This document shows positions 20,178 through 27,906 of a DNA stretch of 47,187 nt, piece by piece; the stretch's first letter is position 1; each line of letters begins with the position of its first letter. The stretch spans positions 1 through 47,187 of the IMG/VR virus record IMGVR_UViG_3300047324_000048. One strand, given 5' to 3'. Both the position numbers and the translations under genes were made by a program. Origin of the DNA: a virus. The notes beneath the pieces are model-generated. The model was not told the origin of the DNA. It saw only the letters and a program-made list of their open reading frames with translations, and searched no databases.

Positions 20178-22105
20178 GACTTGCGTTTGCGGCTTTGGTG
20201 GCCTCGGCGCTCTTGGCGCTCGCCCTCTGCTCGCAGCCCCGTGCGGTGATCGCTCAAGCCTCACCGATTACCTACGGGCCGACCACGTACACGCAGAGTA
20301 CGGCCATGCCCACGATCGCGATTGATCCAAGCTTCGATACGTGTACGTTCACGATCTCGGCGATCAGTGGAACGATCAGTGCTGTCCCCTACGCGACGGG
20401 GCCTGGTGGAACCGATCTGCTTTCACCACCTGGCACGCAAACTACAGCCGGAACGTACAGCGGCTCAACCGGGGCGTACACCTCGTTCTTTCTGCGCTTA
20501 ATCTTGCCGCACGTTGGCGGGTCCGTGACGGCAACGGAAACGTGCTATCGCGCAGCGCCCACGCCATCGCCATCGCCTACCCCAACCCCAATCCCGCCGG
20601 CCGCTGCGGTCACGGTGCTGCCGGGCATCAACCCGTGGCCTGTGACCTGCGTCACGGGGTGCCCGACGCCCATCCCTTTCCCCAGTGCGTTCTACGTGAC
20701 CGGGCCATTCCCAACGCCTATCCCGTTCCCGTCCGCATTCTTTGTTACGGGCAACTTCCCAACGCCGATACCCTGGAACACCGGCTCACCCCAGCCCGTC
20801 ACCTGCGTGTCCGGCTGCACGGGTTCCTACCCCACCCCGATCGCCAGCGTCTTCGTTAGCAATACGCCCGGCGTGGTCGTGCAGAACGCGACGACCGCGC
20901 CCTTTGCGACCTGGGTGCCGGTCAACGTCGCCTCGTCGGTTCCGCTCACCGCTACCGTCAACACGCCCGCGCCGTGCGGCACGGCAACGTGCAGCGTCCT
21001 CGTTTGGCCCGGCATTACGCCGTTCCCGGTGACGACGCCGCCGCCCATGACGATCACGCCGTTCCCCGGCCTGACTCCAGCGCCGTGCTCCACCGCAACG
21101 TGCTCGACGGTTGCGTGGCAGGGCGGCACCTGGACGGTCACGGTGAACACGCCCGCGCCGGTCGCGACGGTCTTTGTTGCGAATACGCCCGGCGTCACGA
21201 TCCAGAATACGCCCGGCGTGAACGTGCAAAACACGCCAGCGCCCTACGCGACGGCGACGACGCTCATCGCGCATTCGGACGTAAACATCACGGTGCCTTA
21301 TGGCATCGGTGCGTGCAGCCTTCAGCCGAGTACCGTGAACATCACCGTCACCGGAAACACCTCCGGCACAAGCACGTTCTTCGACCTGCCGGTTTACGAT
21401 CCAACGCAAAATCCCCCGTATCAGGCAAGCGGTGTTGTTTCCGCGTCGGGCGTGGGACTGTTCAGCGCAGCGGGCCTCAACACGCTGCAAATCGTCAACA
21501 ATACGGGCGCATCCGGGTCGTTCAGCCTCGCATGTCAGCCCGCCCCGCTCGCGGCGATGCCGAACATCTTCGCTTCGCCCGCGCCCGCATCGATTGCCAC
21601 GAGCGCCCCTGCGCTCAACGTCACGAATCAGCAGTACATCTACAACGGCGGAACGGCCTACCCACGCGCCGCCGCGCCCTCGCCTGCGCCCAGCGGATTG
21701 CCCGCGCTCGGCTACAACGCCGCAGGTGCAGCAGCGCCGATCATCTGCACGCAAAGCGCGTCGTCGAACGGGTTTACTTCCCCAGCTTCGCTCGTAGCTG
21801 GCGTGTCGGGAAAGCAGATTTACATTTGTGAGATCGACTTATCGCTGACGAACGTCGGGTCAGCGGCGGCTGGCTACACCGGCTCACTGGTATACAGTTC
21901 AAGCTCAAGCTGCACGTCGCCCACTACACTGAAAAGCTGGTATAACTATATCGCGAGTGCGGTGGGAGTTACGCAGACCAACTATGCGATTGGTAACGGG
22001 GTGGGCCTCGTCGCAAAACCCGTTCCTGCGGGTGACACGTTGTGCTCCGAAAGCAGCAGCGCGAACGAGTACATGTTCGTCAACATCATGTACGAGCAGT
22101 TCTAG
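20174..22105 (+). CDS. large exported repeat protein with Pro-Thr spacers, 643 aa
   Basis: Starts at ATG 20174, overlapping the portal stop. Residues 1-27 form a signal peptide (RLAFAALVASALLALAL). A Cys-bounded beta domain (DTCTFTI to TETCYRA) resembles the first domain of the 13915 protein. A PTPSPSPTPTP linker follows, then many short repeats with patterns such as PTPIPFPSAFYVTG, VTCVSGC, NTPGVTIQ and CGTATCS, and a C-terminal beta domain. Cysteines occur in close pairs, typical of oxidised, exported protein. It probably sits on the cell surface or virion. No family recognised, and such a gene between portal and scaffold is unusual. Confidence 0.7.
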   Translation: MRLAFAALVASALLALALCSQPRAVIAQASPITYGPTTYTQSTAMPTIAIDPSFDTCTFTISAISGTISAVPYATGPGGTDLLSPPGTQTTAGTYSGSTGAYTSFFLRLILPHVGGSVTATETCYRAAPTPSPSPTPTPIPPAAAVTVLPGINPWPVTCVTGCPTPIPFPSAFYVTGPFPTPIPFPSAFFVTGNFPTPIPWNTGSPQPVTCVSGCTGSYPTPIASVFVSNTPGVVVQNATTAPFATWVPVNVASSVPLTATVNTPAPCGTATCSVLVWPGITPFPVTTPPPMTITPFPGLTPAPCSTATCSTVAWQGGTWTVTVNTPAPVATVFVANTPGVTIQNTPGVNVQNTPAPYATATTLIAHSDVNITVPYGIGACSLQPSTVNITVTGNTSGTSTFFDLPVYDPTQNPPYQASGVVSASGVGLFSAAGLNTLQIVNNTGASGSFSLACQPAPLAAMPNIFASPAPASIATSAPALNVTNQQYIYNGGTAYPRAAAPSPAPSGLPALGYNAAGAAAPIICTQSASSNGFTSPASLVAGVSGKQIYICEIDLSLTNVGSAAAGYTGSLVYSSSSSCTSPTTLKSWYNYIASAVGVTQTNYAIGNGVGLVAKPVPAGDTLCSESSSANEYMFVNIMYEQF

Positions 22106-22107
22106 CG

Positions 22108-22194
22108 ATGGACACCAACGTGCTGTTGATCTTGGTGATGTTCGTCGCTTTCCCGGCTGCCGTCCTTATCGCACTCTTTAGGAGCGATCAGTGA
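22108..22194 (+). CDS. 28-residue single-span membrane protein
   Basis: A 28-codon frame, MDTNVLLILVMFVAFPAAV then LIALFRSDQ, begins two bases after the previous stop and shares GTGA with the next gene at 22191-22194. It is one hydrophobic helix with polar ends, like small membrane toxins, spanins or holin regulators. Perfect packing with both neighbours supports translation, though a Shine-Dalgarno is weak. Function unknown. Confidence 0.55.
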   Translation: MDTNVLLILVMFVAFPAAVLIALFRSDQ

Positions 22195-22451
22195 GTTACC
22201 ACCCTTGGGGACTGGCCACCACCCAAATCACCATGCCAAGCATCGTGTCATGCTGCGCTTGGGTCACATCCGTTCTTGGATCAAAAGCGACGTTTTCGAT
22301 CATTCGAGAGGACGGGAAGAACGCGGTCACAATCAAAGCTGGCGGGGTTGAGGTGCCGTTTGAAGACGTCATCGCCCAGCGCAAGTCCGGCGGCGCGGCG
22401 GGGTTGCGCTTGCTTTGGGCATCGCGTACACTAACCGCAGCCGGGCCGTAG
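22191..22451 (+). CDS. hypothetical protein, 86 aa
   Basis: Starts at GTG 22191 within GTGA. The 86 residues contain a hydrophobic N-terminal half with a CC pair (SIVSCCAWVTSVLG), then a beta segment SIIREDGKNAVTIKAGG and VPFEDVIAQRK. No recognised family. The 3' end overlaps the candidate promoter at 22404-22432. It might be a small virion accessory protein because it lies between portal-linked and scaffold genes. Confidence 0.5.
   Translation: MSYHPWGLATTQITMPSIVSCCAWVTSVLGSKATFSIIREDGKNAVTIKAGGVEVPFEDVIAQRKSGGAAGLRLLWASRTLTAAGP
22404..22432 (+). promoter_or_regulatory. candidate late promoter 1
   Basis: TTGCGC (22404-22409), a 17-base spacer, TACACT (22427-22432). The sequence CGCGTACACT around its -10 matches candidate promoter 2 before the capsid gene (GCGCGTACACT), which raises confidence in both. 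It would serve the Pro-rich, basic, scaffold and capsid genes. Confidence 0.4.
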
Positions 22452-22470
22452 AGGCACAGAGGGGGAACGA

Positions 22471-22956
22471 TTGACCGCAGGACCAGGACTACCGATGGGC
22501 CCAGGCCCCTCACCGGGGCCCGGTGGACCGCAACTAGGTGGGCTCCCTGGGCTACCAGGCGGGGCTACTCCCCCACCGCCGCCGGTGGCGCCGCCACCTC
22601 CGGTTCCGGCTGCACCCCCGCCCGCAGGCGCTTCAAACCTGCTCGCCGGAATGCTCACCGATTTGCCAGCGCATCTGTCGCCGGGCTGGCAGCTCGTCGA
22701 CCTGGCGATCCGGGTGCTCAAGAGCGCCAAGCGTTCGACCGATTTCCAGCGCACGCCCAACATCGTTGCGGTCCTCGAAAAAACCACCGACGATCTCAAC
22801 GTACTGCTTTCCAACAAGACGGCGAACATCGGTGGGAGGAGCTCCCCACCAAGCGCGAAACCGTCTAGTGGGGATAGCGGTGGAAGCCCGGTGTCTACGG
22901 ATGCCGATTCGCAACCGCCGCAAGACCCGGGCGATGATTCGTCCGGGGCGTTCTAA
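22471..22956 (+). CDS. Pro-Gly-rich protein, 161 aa
   Basis: Starts at TTG 22471 behind AGAGGGGG. Residues 1-50 are a proline-glycine-rich tail (GPGPSPGPGGPQLGG and PPPPPVAPPPP runs). Residues about 55-115 form a helical domain (ASNLLAGMLTDLPAHLSPG, then LAIRVLKSAKRSTDF and NVLLSNKT), and the C-terminus is Ser/Asp-rich and disordered. Similar helical domains appear in small head proteins near portals, but no family is certain. A basic, virion-associated gene follows. Confidence 0.55.
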   Translation: MTAGPGLPMGPGPSPGPGGPQLGGLPGLPGGATPPPPPVAPPPPVPAAPPPAGASNLLAGMLTDLPAHLSPGWQLVDLAIRVLKSAKRSTDFQRTPNIVAVLEKTTDDLNVLLSNKTANIGGRSSPPSAKPSSGDSGGSPVSTDADSQPPQDPGDDSSGAF

Positions 22957-22982
22957 AGAGATAGAGAGGAGGTGAAATAAGC

Positions 22983-23111
22983 ATGGCTCGTGGCCGTAAG
23001 AAAGGCAAGCTTAAGGGTGGCCTCATGGCGCACCTGGAAGGCTTCAAGAAAGTCAAGAAGGCTTCTCGCAAAGGCGCCCGCAAGGGACGTAAGCGCTCGA
23101 AGAAAGGTTAG
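22983..23111 (+). CDS. very basic 42-residue DNA-binding-type protein
   Basis: 42 residues, about half Lys or Arg (MARGRKKGKLKGG, HLEGFKKVKKASRKGARKG), resembling a histone H1 tail or a phage core protein. It carries the strongest ribosome site in the window: AGGAGGTGA seven bases before ATG 22983, so it is probably made in large amounts. Placed between the portal block and the scaffold, it may condense DNA in the capsid or neutralise scaffold charge. It is short but unmistakably a real gene on signal strength. Confidence 0.7.
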   Translation: MARGRKKGKLKGGLMAHLEGFKKVKKASRKGARKGRKRSKKG

Positions 23112-23132
23112 TCGAGGGGCGAGAGATACAAC

Positions 23133-23158
23133 CGAGGGACCTCGCAAGGGGTCCCTCG
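23133..23158 (+). other. strong hairpin downstream of the basic-protein gene
   Basis: CGAGGGACC (23133-23141) and GGTCCCTCG (23150-23158) form a perfect 9-bp stem with an 8-base loop, 21 bases after the stop at 23111. There is no T tract after it, so it is not a classic terminator. It may stabilise the 3' end of the upstream mRNA or be part of a larger structured element with the tRNA-like sequence that follows. Confidence 0.55.
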
Positions 23159-23163
23159 CTCCA

Positions 23164-23242
23164 TGCGGGCGGCGGGCTGGCAGTCCGACCAGGTTTCATA
23201 GGCCAGGGGAAAGCCGCGTTCGATTCGCGGGCTACGCAACCA
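23164..23242 (+). other. tRNA-like element (degenerate), T-arm followed by ACCA
   Basis: CCGCG-TTCGATT-CGCGG (23214-23230) is a perfect tRNA T-arm with the GTTCRANYC signature, followed by GCTACGC, A and ACCA at 23239-23242. Counting back 79 bases gives weak counterparts for the other arms: a CGG/CCG D-stem with GG in the loop, a CAT anticodon loop with one mismatch in its stem, and an acceptor with about five of seven pairs. U8 is missing. It looks like a decayed tRNA or a tRNA 3'-end copy such as an attachment site, not a working tRNA. Confidence 0.3.
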
Positions 23243-23270
23243 CACTTCTGCCTCTACGAAAGGGACCAGA

Positions 23271-24560
23271 ATGGCCGTTGATTCCAAAGGCGTCTCCGTT
23301 CAAGAGCACGCTGCCAAGGTCCGTGACGAGCTCATTGCCGCGGGCAAAATCCAACCGGACGACAAATCCCACCTGGGTGACAAAGCCCTCCCGGCCTTTT
23401 CCGCCGGCACCGCCACGCTTGACGCAAAAACCGGCAAGCCGGTGGTCAAGGTCACAAAGCCTGGCCCGTTTGCGGACGGCAAAGTGGCGCTTGAAGGCGA
23501 TCGCAGCGCCGATGCCGTTGCAGGCGACCGGGGGAACCCCGACCCGCCTGCCCCGACCAAGGCCGATGCGGCGCCCACCCCGACTGCCACCGATCTGGCG
23601 GCCGATGCCGCAGCGCAGGCGATGGTTGATGCGTTTGCCGATGCGGCAGACTTTGAGTTTGAGGACCCGGACCTCAACGTGAAATACCCCATTCGGGTTC
23701 CGAAGGCATACCTTGAATCGGCGAAGCGGGGCTACGGCCGGCGGGCCGCGCTCGATCGCACCATGTCGTTTTACAAAAACGCCGATCCCGTGGTCCGGGC
23801 CCTCATTGAAGACGGCCGTATGCAGCAAATTCTTCCGCTCTTGCAACGGGCATTTGACGACCCGGAATACGGCGAGTATGTCTACCAAGGGTACGAAAAG
23901 CGGAAGAAAGGCGAATCGCTTCTGCAAGCCGCAGCGCGTGAAGCAGCAGCAGCCGCACCGCCAGCGCTCAACCCGGGCGACGAGGAGTTACTCAACGATC
24001 CGATCCTCGGGCCGCGGTTCAAGCAAATGCAGCAACTCCAAGAGCGGCTTGATCGATTTGAAGCCGAACGAGTGGAGCAAGCGCAGGCAGCGCAGCGTCG
24101 GGAAGAGCAGCAGCGCCAGGTGGCCACCCAGATGATCGCTGCCCATCACGACCTGGCTACGGCGTATCCCGGGCGGTACAACCCCGGCATGGGCCCAAGC
24201 GACCCGCGCTGGCAAGAGGTGGTGAAGTACGCAAACGATAGCGGGTACGCGCAGGTGTACGGGTTGCGGGCTGGGATCGTCTTTGCGGCTCAGGCGATTG
24301 CACAAATCGAACAGGAGCGAGAAGCGATCTCGGCTTCTCCCACGGCCACGACGCTGCAACAGGTCGAGGCGCGACAGCTTGCCCTGGCGCGGCAAGAAGC
24401 TGCGGCTGGAGCCAGTGCCGTGGGAACGGGTGGGCGCGGCCCGGACCCTGGGCCGCGAACGTACCAGCGGCCGGAACGGATGCGGCAGGACGGCACCCTC
24501 AAGCCGGTCGAGGAGTACATGAGCGAGGTGCAGCAGGCGCTCGAAGCCTCCCGCGCGTAG
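23271..24560 (+). CDS. putative scaffolding protein
   Basis: 429 residues directly before the capsid gene. Composition is that of a scaffold: Ala/Gln/Glu/Asp-rich, no cysteines, a disordered acidic N-terminal third, then an acidic FEFEDPDLNVKYPIRVPK patch and a globular segment. Long coiled-coil helices follow (FKQMQQLQERLDRFEAERVEQAQAAQRREEQ region at about 255-285, broken here for length), with a charged C-terminal helix PVEEYMSEVQQALEA. Scaffolds organise coat subunits and leave before DNA entry. AAAGGGA precedes the ATG. Other options, such as a protease-scaffold fusion, are unlikely because no Ser protease motif is seen. Confidence 0.7.
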   Translation: MAVDSKGVSVQEHAAKVRDELIAAGKIQPDDKSHLGDKALPAFSAGTATLDAKTGKPVVKVTKPGPFADGKVALEGDRSADAVAGDRGNPDPPAPTKADAAPTPTATDLAADAAAQAMVDAFADAADFEFEDPDLNVKYPIRVPKAYLESAKRGYGRRAALDRTMSFYKNADPVVRALIEDGRMQQILPLLQRAFDDPEYGEYVYQGYEKRKKGESLLQAAAREAAAAAPPALNPGDEELLNDPILGPRFKQMQQLQERLDRFEAERVEQAQAAQRREEQQRQVATQMIAAHHDLATAYPGRYNPGMGPSDPRWQEVVKYANDSGYAQVYGLRAGIVFAAQAIAQIEQEREAISASPTATTLQQVEARQLALARQEAAAGASAVGTGGRGPDPGPRTYQRPERMRQDGTLKPVEEYMSEVQQALEASRA

Positions 24561-24595
24561 CTTCTTTTGAGCGGACGGGGGTAGCACCTGGACGA

Positions 24596-24632
24596 CGAAG
24601 GCGGTAGGGCGCTTGACGCCTTGCCGCCTTCG
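24596..24632 (+). other. long perfect-type hairpin before the capsid gene
   Basis: CGAAGGCGGTAGGGCG (24596-24611) pairs with CGCCTTGCCGCCTTCG (24617-24632) over 16 pairs, two of them G-U, with a 5-base loop. It overlaps the -35 of candidate promoter 2. The intergenic stretch 24561-24807 otherwise holds no gene. No T tract follows, so it may be an operator dyad or an RNA element rather than a terminator. Confidence 0.6.
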
Positions 24633-24642
24633 CGCGTACACT
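24613..24642 (+). promoter_or_regulatory. candidate late promoter 2, capsid gene
   Basis: TTGACG (24613-24618), an 18-base spacer, TACACT (24637-24642). Shares CGCGTACACT-type -10 context with candidate promoter 1. It would give a leader of about 160 bases before the capsid ATG at 24808, where GAGAGGA provides the ribosome site. Confidence 0.45.
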
Positions 24643-24807
24643 GCTGGCGAAGATTCTCGGCCCCTTGGCGGCAGCGGACGCGAAAGCCCCGCACTCGGCC
24701 CTCCAAGACGCACCGTGGCTCACTAGGCAACCTCCCGAGTACCCGTCCCATCGGACTGCTCGCCCGGCACGCCAAGCGTCACTTACCGTTTTGAGAGGAT
24801 TTCCTAT

Positions 24808-25827
24808 ATGCCAGCCGGCCTTGGTGGCTACGATCAAGATTCCGCGATTCTCGCGGAAGAGTTCGCCCCTTACGTTTCAGACGCGGTGTTTATCGGCAAC
24901 CGCGTCGTTCGCACGCTCTGGGATAAAGCCCAGCGCCACAACGAAGGCCGCTTCCTGGCCATGCCGATTCTGTCCGCGAAGAACGATACGGTCGTCAACT
25001 TCGGACAGTACGACGTCATGCCGAGCGGCCCGCAGTCGATCTACTCGGTGGCCTCGGTCCCGTGGTCGTGGTACGCCGGCGCCGTGTCGCTCGACTACAT
25101 CACGGCTCGCCTGGTGCGCGGCCCCAACATGCGCGTTGACAACCTGACCGTTCAAGTCGAGGACGTCATCGGATCGCTCACGGACCGCCTGGGTCAGGAC
25201 ACCTGCTCCTTCACCAAGGGGCCGTCGACCGAGCACGGCAACCCGCTCGTCGGCATTCCCGAAGCCTGCGACGACGGCACGAACTACAACGTCTACCTGA
25301 ACATCGCGCGGCTCGGGGCCAACAGCTTCGTGAATTGGAAGGGTCAAACGATCTTTCTGAGCAGCGGCGGCATCGGTAGTGCGACGAACGACGTATCTCG
25401 CGCTGCGGTGCTGCGGAACTACGCCGCCGTGACGGTCGGCGATGCGACCCCAACGCACATCATGGGCCACCAGCAAATCGTGTCCTCGTACATGTTCTCG
25501 ATGGACGCGCAGGTGCGGCTCTCGCCGGGCGATTCGGCCAACCCCTACCTGGGCAACCCGCACACGCTGGGCGCGCAGTGGATCGGCGACAACCACTTCG
25601 ACACGATCGCCAACGGTTCGGACTACGGCTACAACTTCTACTACGTCAACGCCAATCACACGAAGTACCGCTACTTCGGCGAGAAGGGCTTCGACTACAT
25701 CCCGTGGCTCGACACGCCCAACGTGCTCGAAAAGACCTGCCGCTACGTGGTCGGCCTCGCCTGCGCCTCGGACAACCCGCGGCTTAACGGCGTCATCGGT
25801 CCTTGTAACGACCTCGAAAACCTCTAA
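24808..25827 (+). CDS. major capsid protein
   Basis: 339 residues, of HK97/P22 coat-protein type by position and composition. N-terminal helix region AILAEEFAPYVSDAVF, then a long loop and WSWYAGAVSLDYITARL (spine helix region), a central domain with SFVNWKGQTIFLSSGG, and AAVLRNYAAVTVGDATP leading to NANHTKYRYFGEKGFDYIPW. The residue mix (few Lys, many Asn/Gly/Tyr) is typical of coat proteins. It follows the scaffold gene and has its own candidate promoter and a strong GAGAGGA site. No second coat gene is seen. Confidence 0.8.
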   Translation: MPAGLGGYDQDSAILAEEFAPYVSDAVFIGNRVVRTLWDKAQRHNEGRFLAMPILSAKNDTVVNFGQYDVMPSGPQSIYSVASVPWSWYAGAVSLDYITARLVRGPNMRVDNLTVQVEDVIGSLTDRLGQDTCSFTKGPSTEHGNPLVGIPEACDDGTNYNVYLNIARLGANSFVNWKGQTIFLSSGGIGSATNDVSRAAVLRNYAAVTVGDATPTHIMGHQQIVSSYMFSMDAQVRLSPGDSANPYLGNPHTLGAQWIGDNHFDTIANGSDYGYNFYYVNANHTKYRYFGEKGFDYIPWLDTPNVLEKTCRYVVGLACASDNPRLNGVIGPCNDLENL

Positions 25828-25849
25828 AGGCGAAGGAGAACGAACAACC

Positions 25850-26071
25850 ATGTCAGTGAAGCGAGGCGTTCCAAGTCGGGAGCGCGGGGGCAAAACGGTC
25901 GGCCCGGATTACCCGGAGCGCAACTACCGCAATCCGTTCGACGCCGGGCTCGATCACGAAAGCGGCAGCGAGGATCAGAAGACGCTGGGTAGCCCGAGCT
26001 CGACGCCCACGGGCGTCGGCATCGAGTTTGGCCGCAACTACGACAAGTATTGGGAAGGGGGCGACAAGTAA
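25850..26071 (+). CDS. hypothetical protein, 73 aa
   Basis: Starts at ATG 25850 behind AAGGAG. The 73-residue product is hydrophilic and disordered-looking, with a basic start (VKRGVPSRERGGK), an acidic middle (GLDHESGSEDQK) and an aromatic end GRNYDKYWEGGDK. Typical of small head-associated genes following the coat gene. Its stop TAA overlaps the next ATG. Function unknown. Confidence 0.6.
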   Translation: MSVKRGVPSRERGGKTVGPDYPERNYRNPFDAGLDHESGSEDQKTLGSPSSTPTGVGIEFGRNYDKYWEGGDK

Positions 26072-26688
26072 TGGCTCTCCGTCGCCTCTACAATCTCTAC
26101 ATGGCTTCGGGCAACCCGTCGTATTTGACGGGGCTTCAAGCCGGCGGGGCCGCCACGCAAGTTTCCGGCACCACGCCCAATCCGATGATTGGCACGCCGC
26201 GGCGCGAAACGGAAGAGCAGGAAGTGCTTGACGTCACCGCGTCGGGCACAACCGTTCAGCCGGCGGTGCAAGGCGCGCTCTTGGTGCAAGACCTCACGGT
26301 GCAGAGCCTCAACAAGGCCTCGCAGGGTGGCGGCGCGTGGCGGCAATCGGCAACGGCCAACGCGCGCATTCCGCGCGGCAAGTACGGCATCGTGATGATT
26401 CCCGGATACAACGACCCCGATTTCGCGGCTGCTACGGCAACGAGCGGGACGAGTTCTGGGCTCAAGGCGCAAGTCGTGCTGGACGGGCCGTGTATGGCCC
26501 TGGCCGTAACGACGAACACGGCCACGATCGTGCCGGGCTCGCTGCTGACCGCGGACGGTGCTGGGCACTTGCGCTTGGCGCCTTCTGGCACGCTCAACTC
26601 GGGCGAAGTGCTGGCCGTGTCGGCCGGCACGCTGCCATGGTCGACCTCCACGGCCACGCTCATTCCCGTTGATGTTGGCGGCTACTAA
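26071..26688 (+). CDS. head decoration-like protein, 205 aa
   Basis: Starts at ATG 26071 (TAATG overlap) rather than the in-frame start at 26050, which would lie inside the previous gene. The C-terminal half has the pattern of phage decoration proteins of the DUF2190/trimeric type: KAQVVLDGPCMALA, IVPGSLLTADGAGHLRLA, GEVLAVSAGTLPW and a final strand. The N-terminal half is Thr/Gly-rich and probably extended. Likely attaches to the outside of the coat lattice. No cysteine cross-links (one Cys). Confidence 0.6.
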   Translation: MALRRLYNLYMASGNPSYLTGLQAGGAATQVSGTTPNPMIGTPRRETEEQEVLDVTASGTTVQPAVQGALLVQDLTVQSLNKASQGGGAWRQSATANARIPRGKYGIVMIPGYNDPDFAAATATSGTSSGLKAQVVLDGPCMALAVTTNTATIVPGSLLTADGAGHLRLAPSGTLNSGEVLAVSAGTLPWSTSTATLIPVDVGGY

Positions 26689-27422
26689 TGCCGATCGTTG
26701 AAGGCAAGCAGTGGTCCGCAACGGACCCAACGTGGCACCCCGGCACGCAGCGCGGTGTCGAGCAATCGCTTCAGCAGGACCCGCTCGGCAACCGCGCGGG
26801 CGAGAAGTTTGACGTTCCGGCGAACTACCGGATTCCTGATTGTCGGGTGTACGCGATTAACCACTCGCGCACGCGCCCGTGGAAGCGGATTGCCGTGGCC
26901 GTGTCGGCTCAACGCGGCGCGGAAGACGCGCTGGTGTACGACAAGAAGCTCGCGCAAGTCTACAACGTCGACACCTTGATCCAGCGTGTTATCAAGGGCC
27001 AGGACATGAACCGGTATGTTAAGGACGTCAAGCCGGTAGCGTTCTCGTTCTCGCTTGGCGGTCGCACGTTTATCATTCCGCCGGCCATGAGCGACGCCGA
27101 GGCGCCGCCGCGGATTGAAGTGCCCGAAGGCGCGTGGGATTTGTTCATGGGCAACTACGATCGGATGAACCCGCGCGGCAATAGCTCGGACGAAATGGAA
27201 AAGCAAACGGCCGAGCGCGTTTGGATTTCCAAACGCTGGAAGATGCGGGCGAACCCGGTCTTTTCAGCAGTCGTGGACGGCAAGCCGATGCCGGTGAGCC
27301 ACCAGGGTGGCCGAGGTGAGAACGAGTTCGGCTTCATCGAGTTCGTGCGTGAGACGCAGCATGTGGGTGCAATCCCGCTGGATCGCGACACGTTGCGGGC
27401 GCTCGATATGGTCGAGGTGTAG
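26688..27422 (+). CDS. hypothetical structural protein, 244 aa
   Basis: Follows the decoration protein with a TAATG overlap. The product begins MPIVEGKQWSATDPTWHPG and contains NYRIPDCRVYAINHS, a helix KKLAQVYNVDTLIQRVIKG and a beta region VAFSFSLGGRTFIIPP. The end has RVWISKRWKMRANPVF and EFGFIEFVRE. No family recognised. Position among head genes and lack of enzyme motifs suggest a head-completion or minor capsid protein. Confidence 0.6.
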   Translation: MPIVEGKQWSATDPTWHPGTQRGVEQSLQQDPLGNRAGEKFDVPANYRIPDCRVYAINHSRTRPWKRIAVAVSAQRGAEDALVYDKKLAQVYNVDTLIQRVIKGQDMNRYVKDVKPVAFSFSLGGRTFIIPPAMSDAEAPPRIEVPEGAWDLFMGNYDRMNPRGNSSDEMEKQTAERVWISKRWKMRANPVFSAVVDGKPMPVSHQGGRGENEFGFIEFVRETQHVGAIPLDRDTLRALDMVEV

Positions 27423-27424
27423 TC

Positions 27425-27700
27425 GTGGCTCGGCGGGGCACGCGGGTTTCGATTGTGGTGGGACTCGAAGCGGAATCACAAGAGCGGGCTCGCCCTACGG
27501 GCAGCCTTCTCTTTGCCGACCCGTCGACGGCGGAAATGACCCGGAACATCCACCCCTTCAACGACCCGCATTCGCGCGGGTACACCGAGGGGGCGGATGC
27601 TCACGGGATCAATTCGGTCACGGCACGCGATTCGATCTACCGCAAGCCGCGCTGGTACGAGAACAAGTCGTCGGAAGATTCCGAAGACGTCGACGGCTAG
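27425..27700 (+). CDS. hypothetical protein, 91 aa
   Basis: Starts at GTG 27425, two bases after the previous stop. Hydrophilic protein with a basic start (ARRGTRVSIVVG), a middle with FADPSTAEMTRNIHPFNDPHS and an acidic end (SSEDSEDVDG). It shares the Arg/Gly/Asp-rich, disordered style of the 73-residue gene at 25850. Probably a small virion or assembly protein. Function unknown. Confidence 0.55.
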   Translation: MARRGTRVSIVVGLEAESQERARPTGSLLFADPSTAEMTRNIHPFNDPHSRGYTEGADAHGINSVTARDSIYRKPRWYENKSSEDSEDVDG

Positions 27701-27711
27701 GGCAGTGGACC

Positions 27712-27906
27712 ATGCCGCTCACGCCTGGCGCTCCGGTGGGTTCAACGATCCGGGAGTTCCGAACGGGGCGCACGTACGCGCGCACTCGTAAGAAGTTCGG
27801 GAAGAAGCGCGCACAAAAGCAAGCCCTGGCGATCGCGCTGAAGAACGCGCGGCAGCCCCCCCGCAAGAAGCGCCGTAAGGTGCATCGCAAGATGGTGAAA
27901 CGCTAA
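27712..27906 (+). CDS. small very basic protein, 64 aa
   Basis: 64 residues, with a neutral start (PLTPGAPVGSTIREF) and a strongly basic body (RTRKKFGKKRAQKQALAIALKN, NARQPPRKKRRKVHRKM). The helix RAQKQALAIALKN resembles short DNA-binding helices. Many phages encode such proteins near the head-tail genes, probably binding packaged DNA. Its stop TAA shares an A with the next ATG. It is a second basic protein, besides the 42-residue one at 22983. Confidence 0.65.
   Translation: MPLTPGAPVGSTIREFRTGRTYARTRKKFGKKRAQKQALAIALKNARQPPRKKRRKVHRKMVKR

Noticed and set aside
23164-23242. Functional tRNA gene
   Set aside because: U8 is absent, the acceptor stem has mismatches, an extra base precedes the ACCA and the anticodon stem has a mismatch; kept only as a tRNA-like element.
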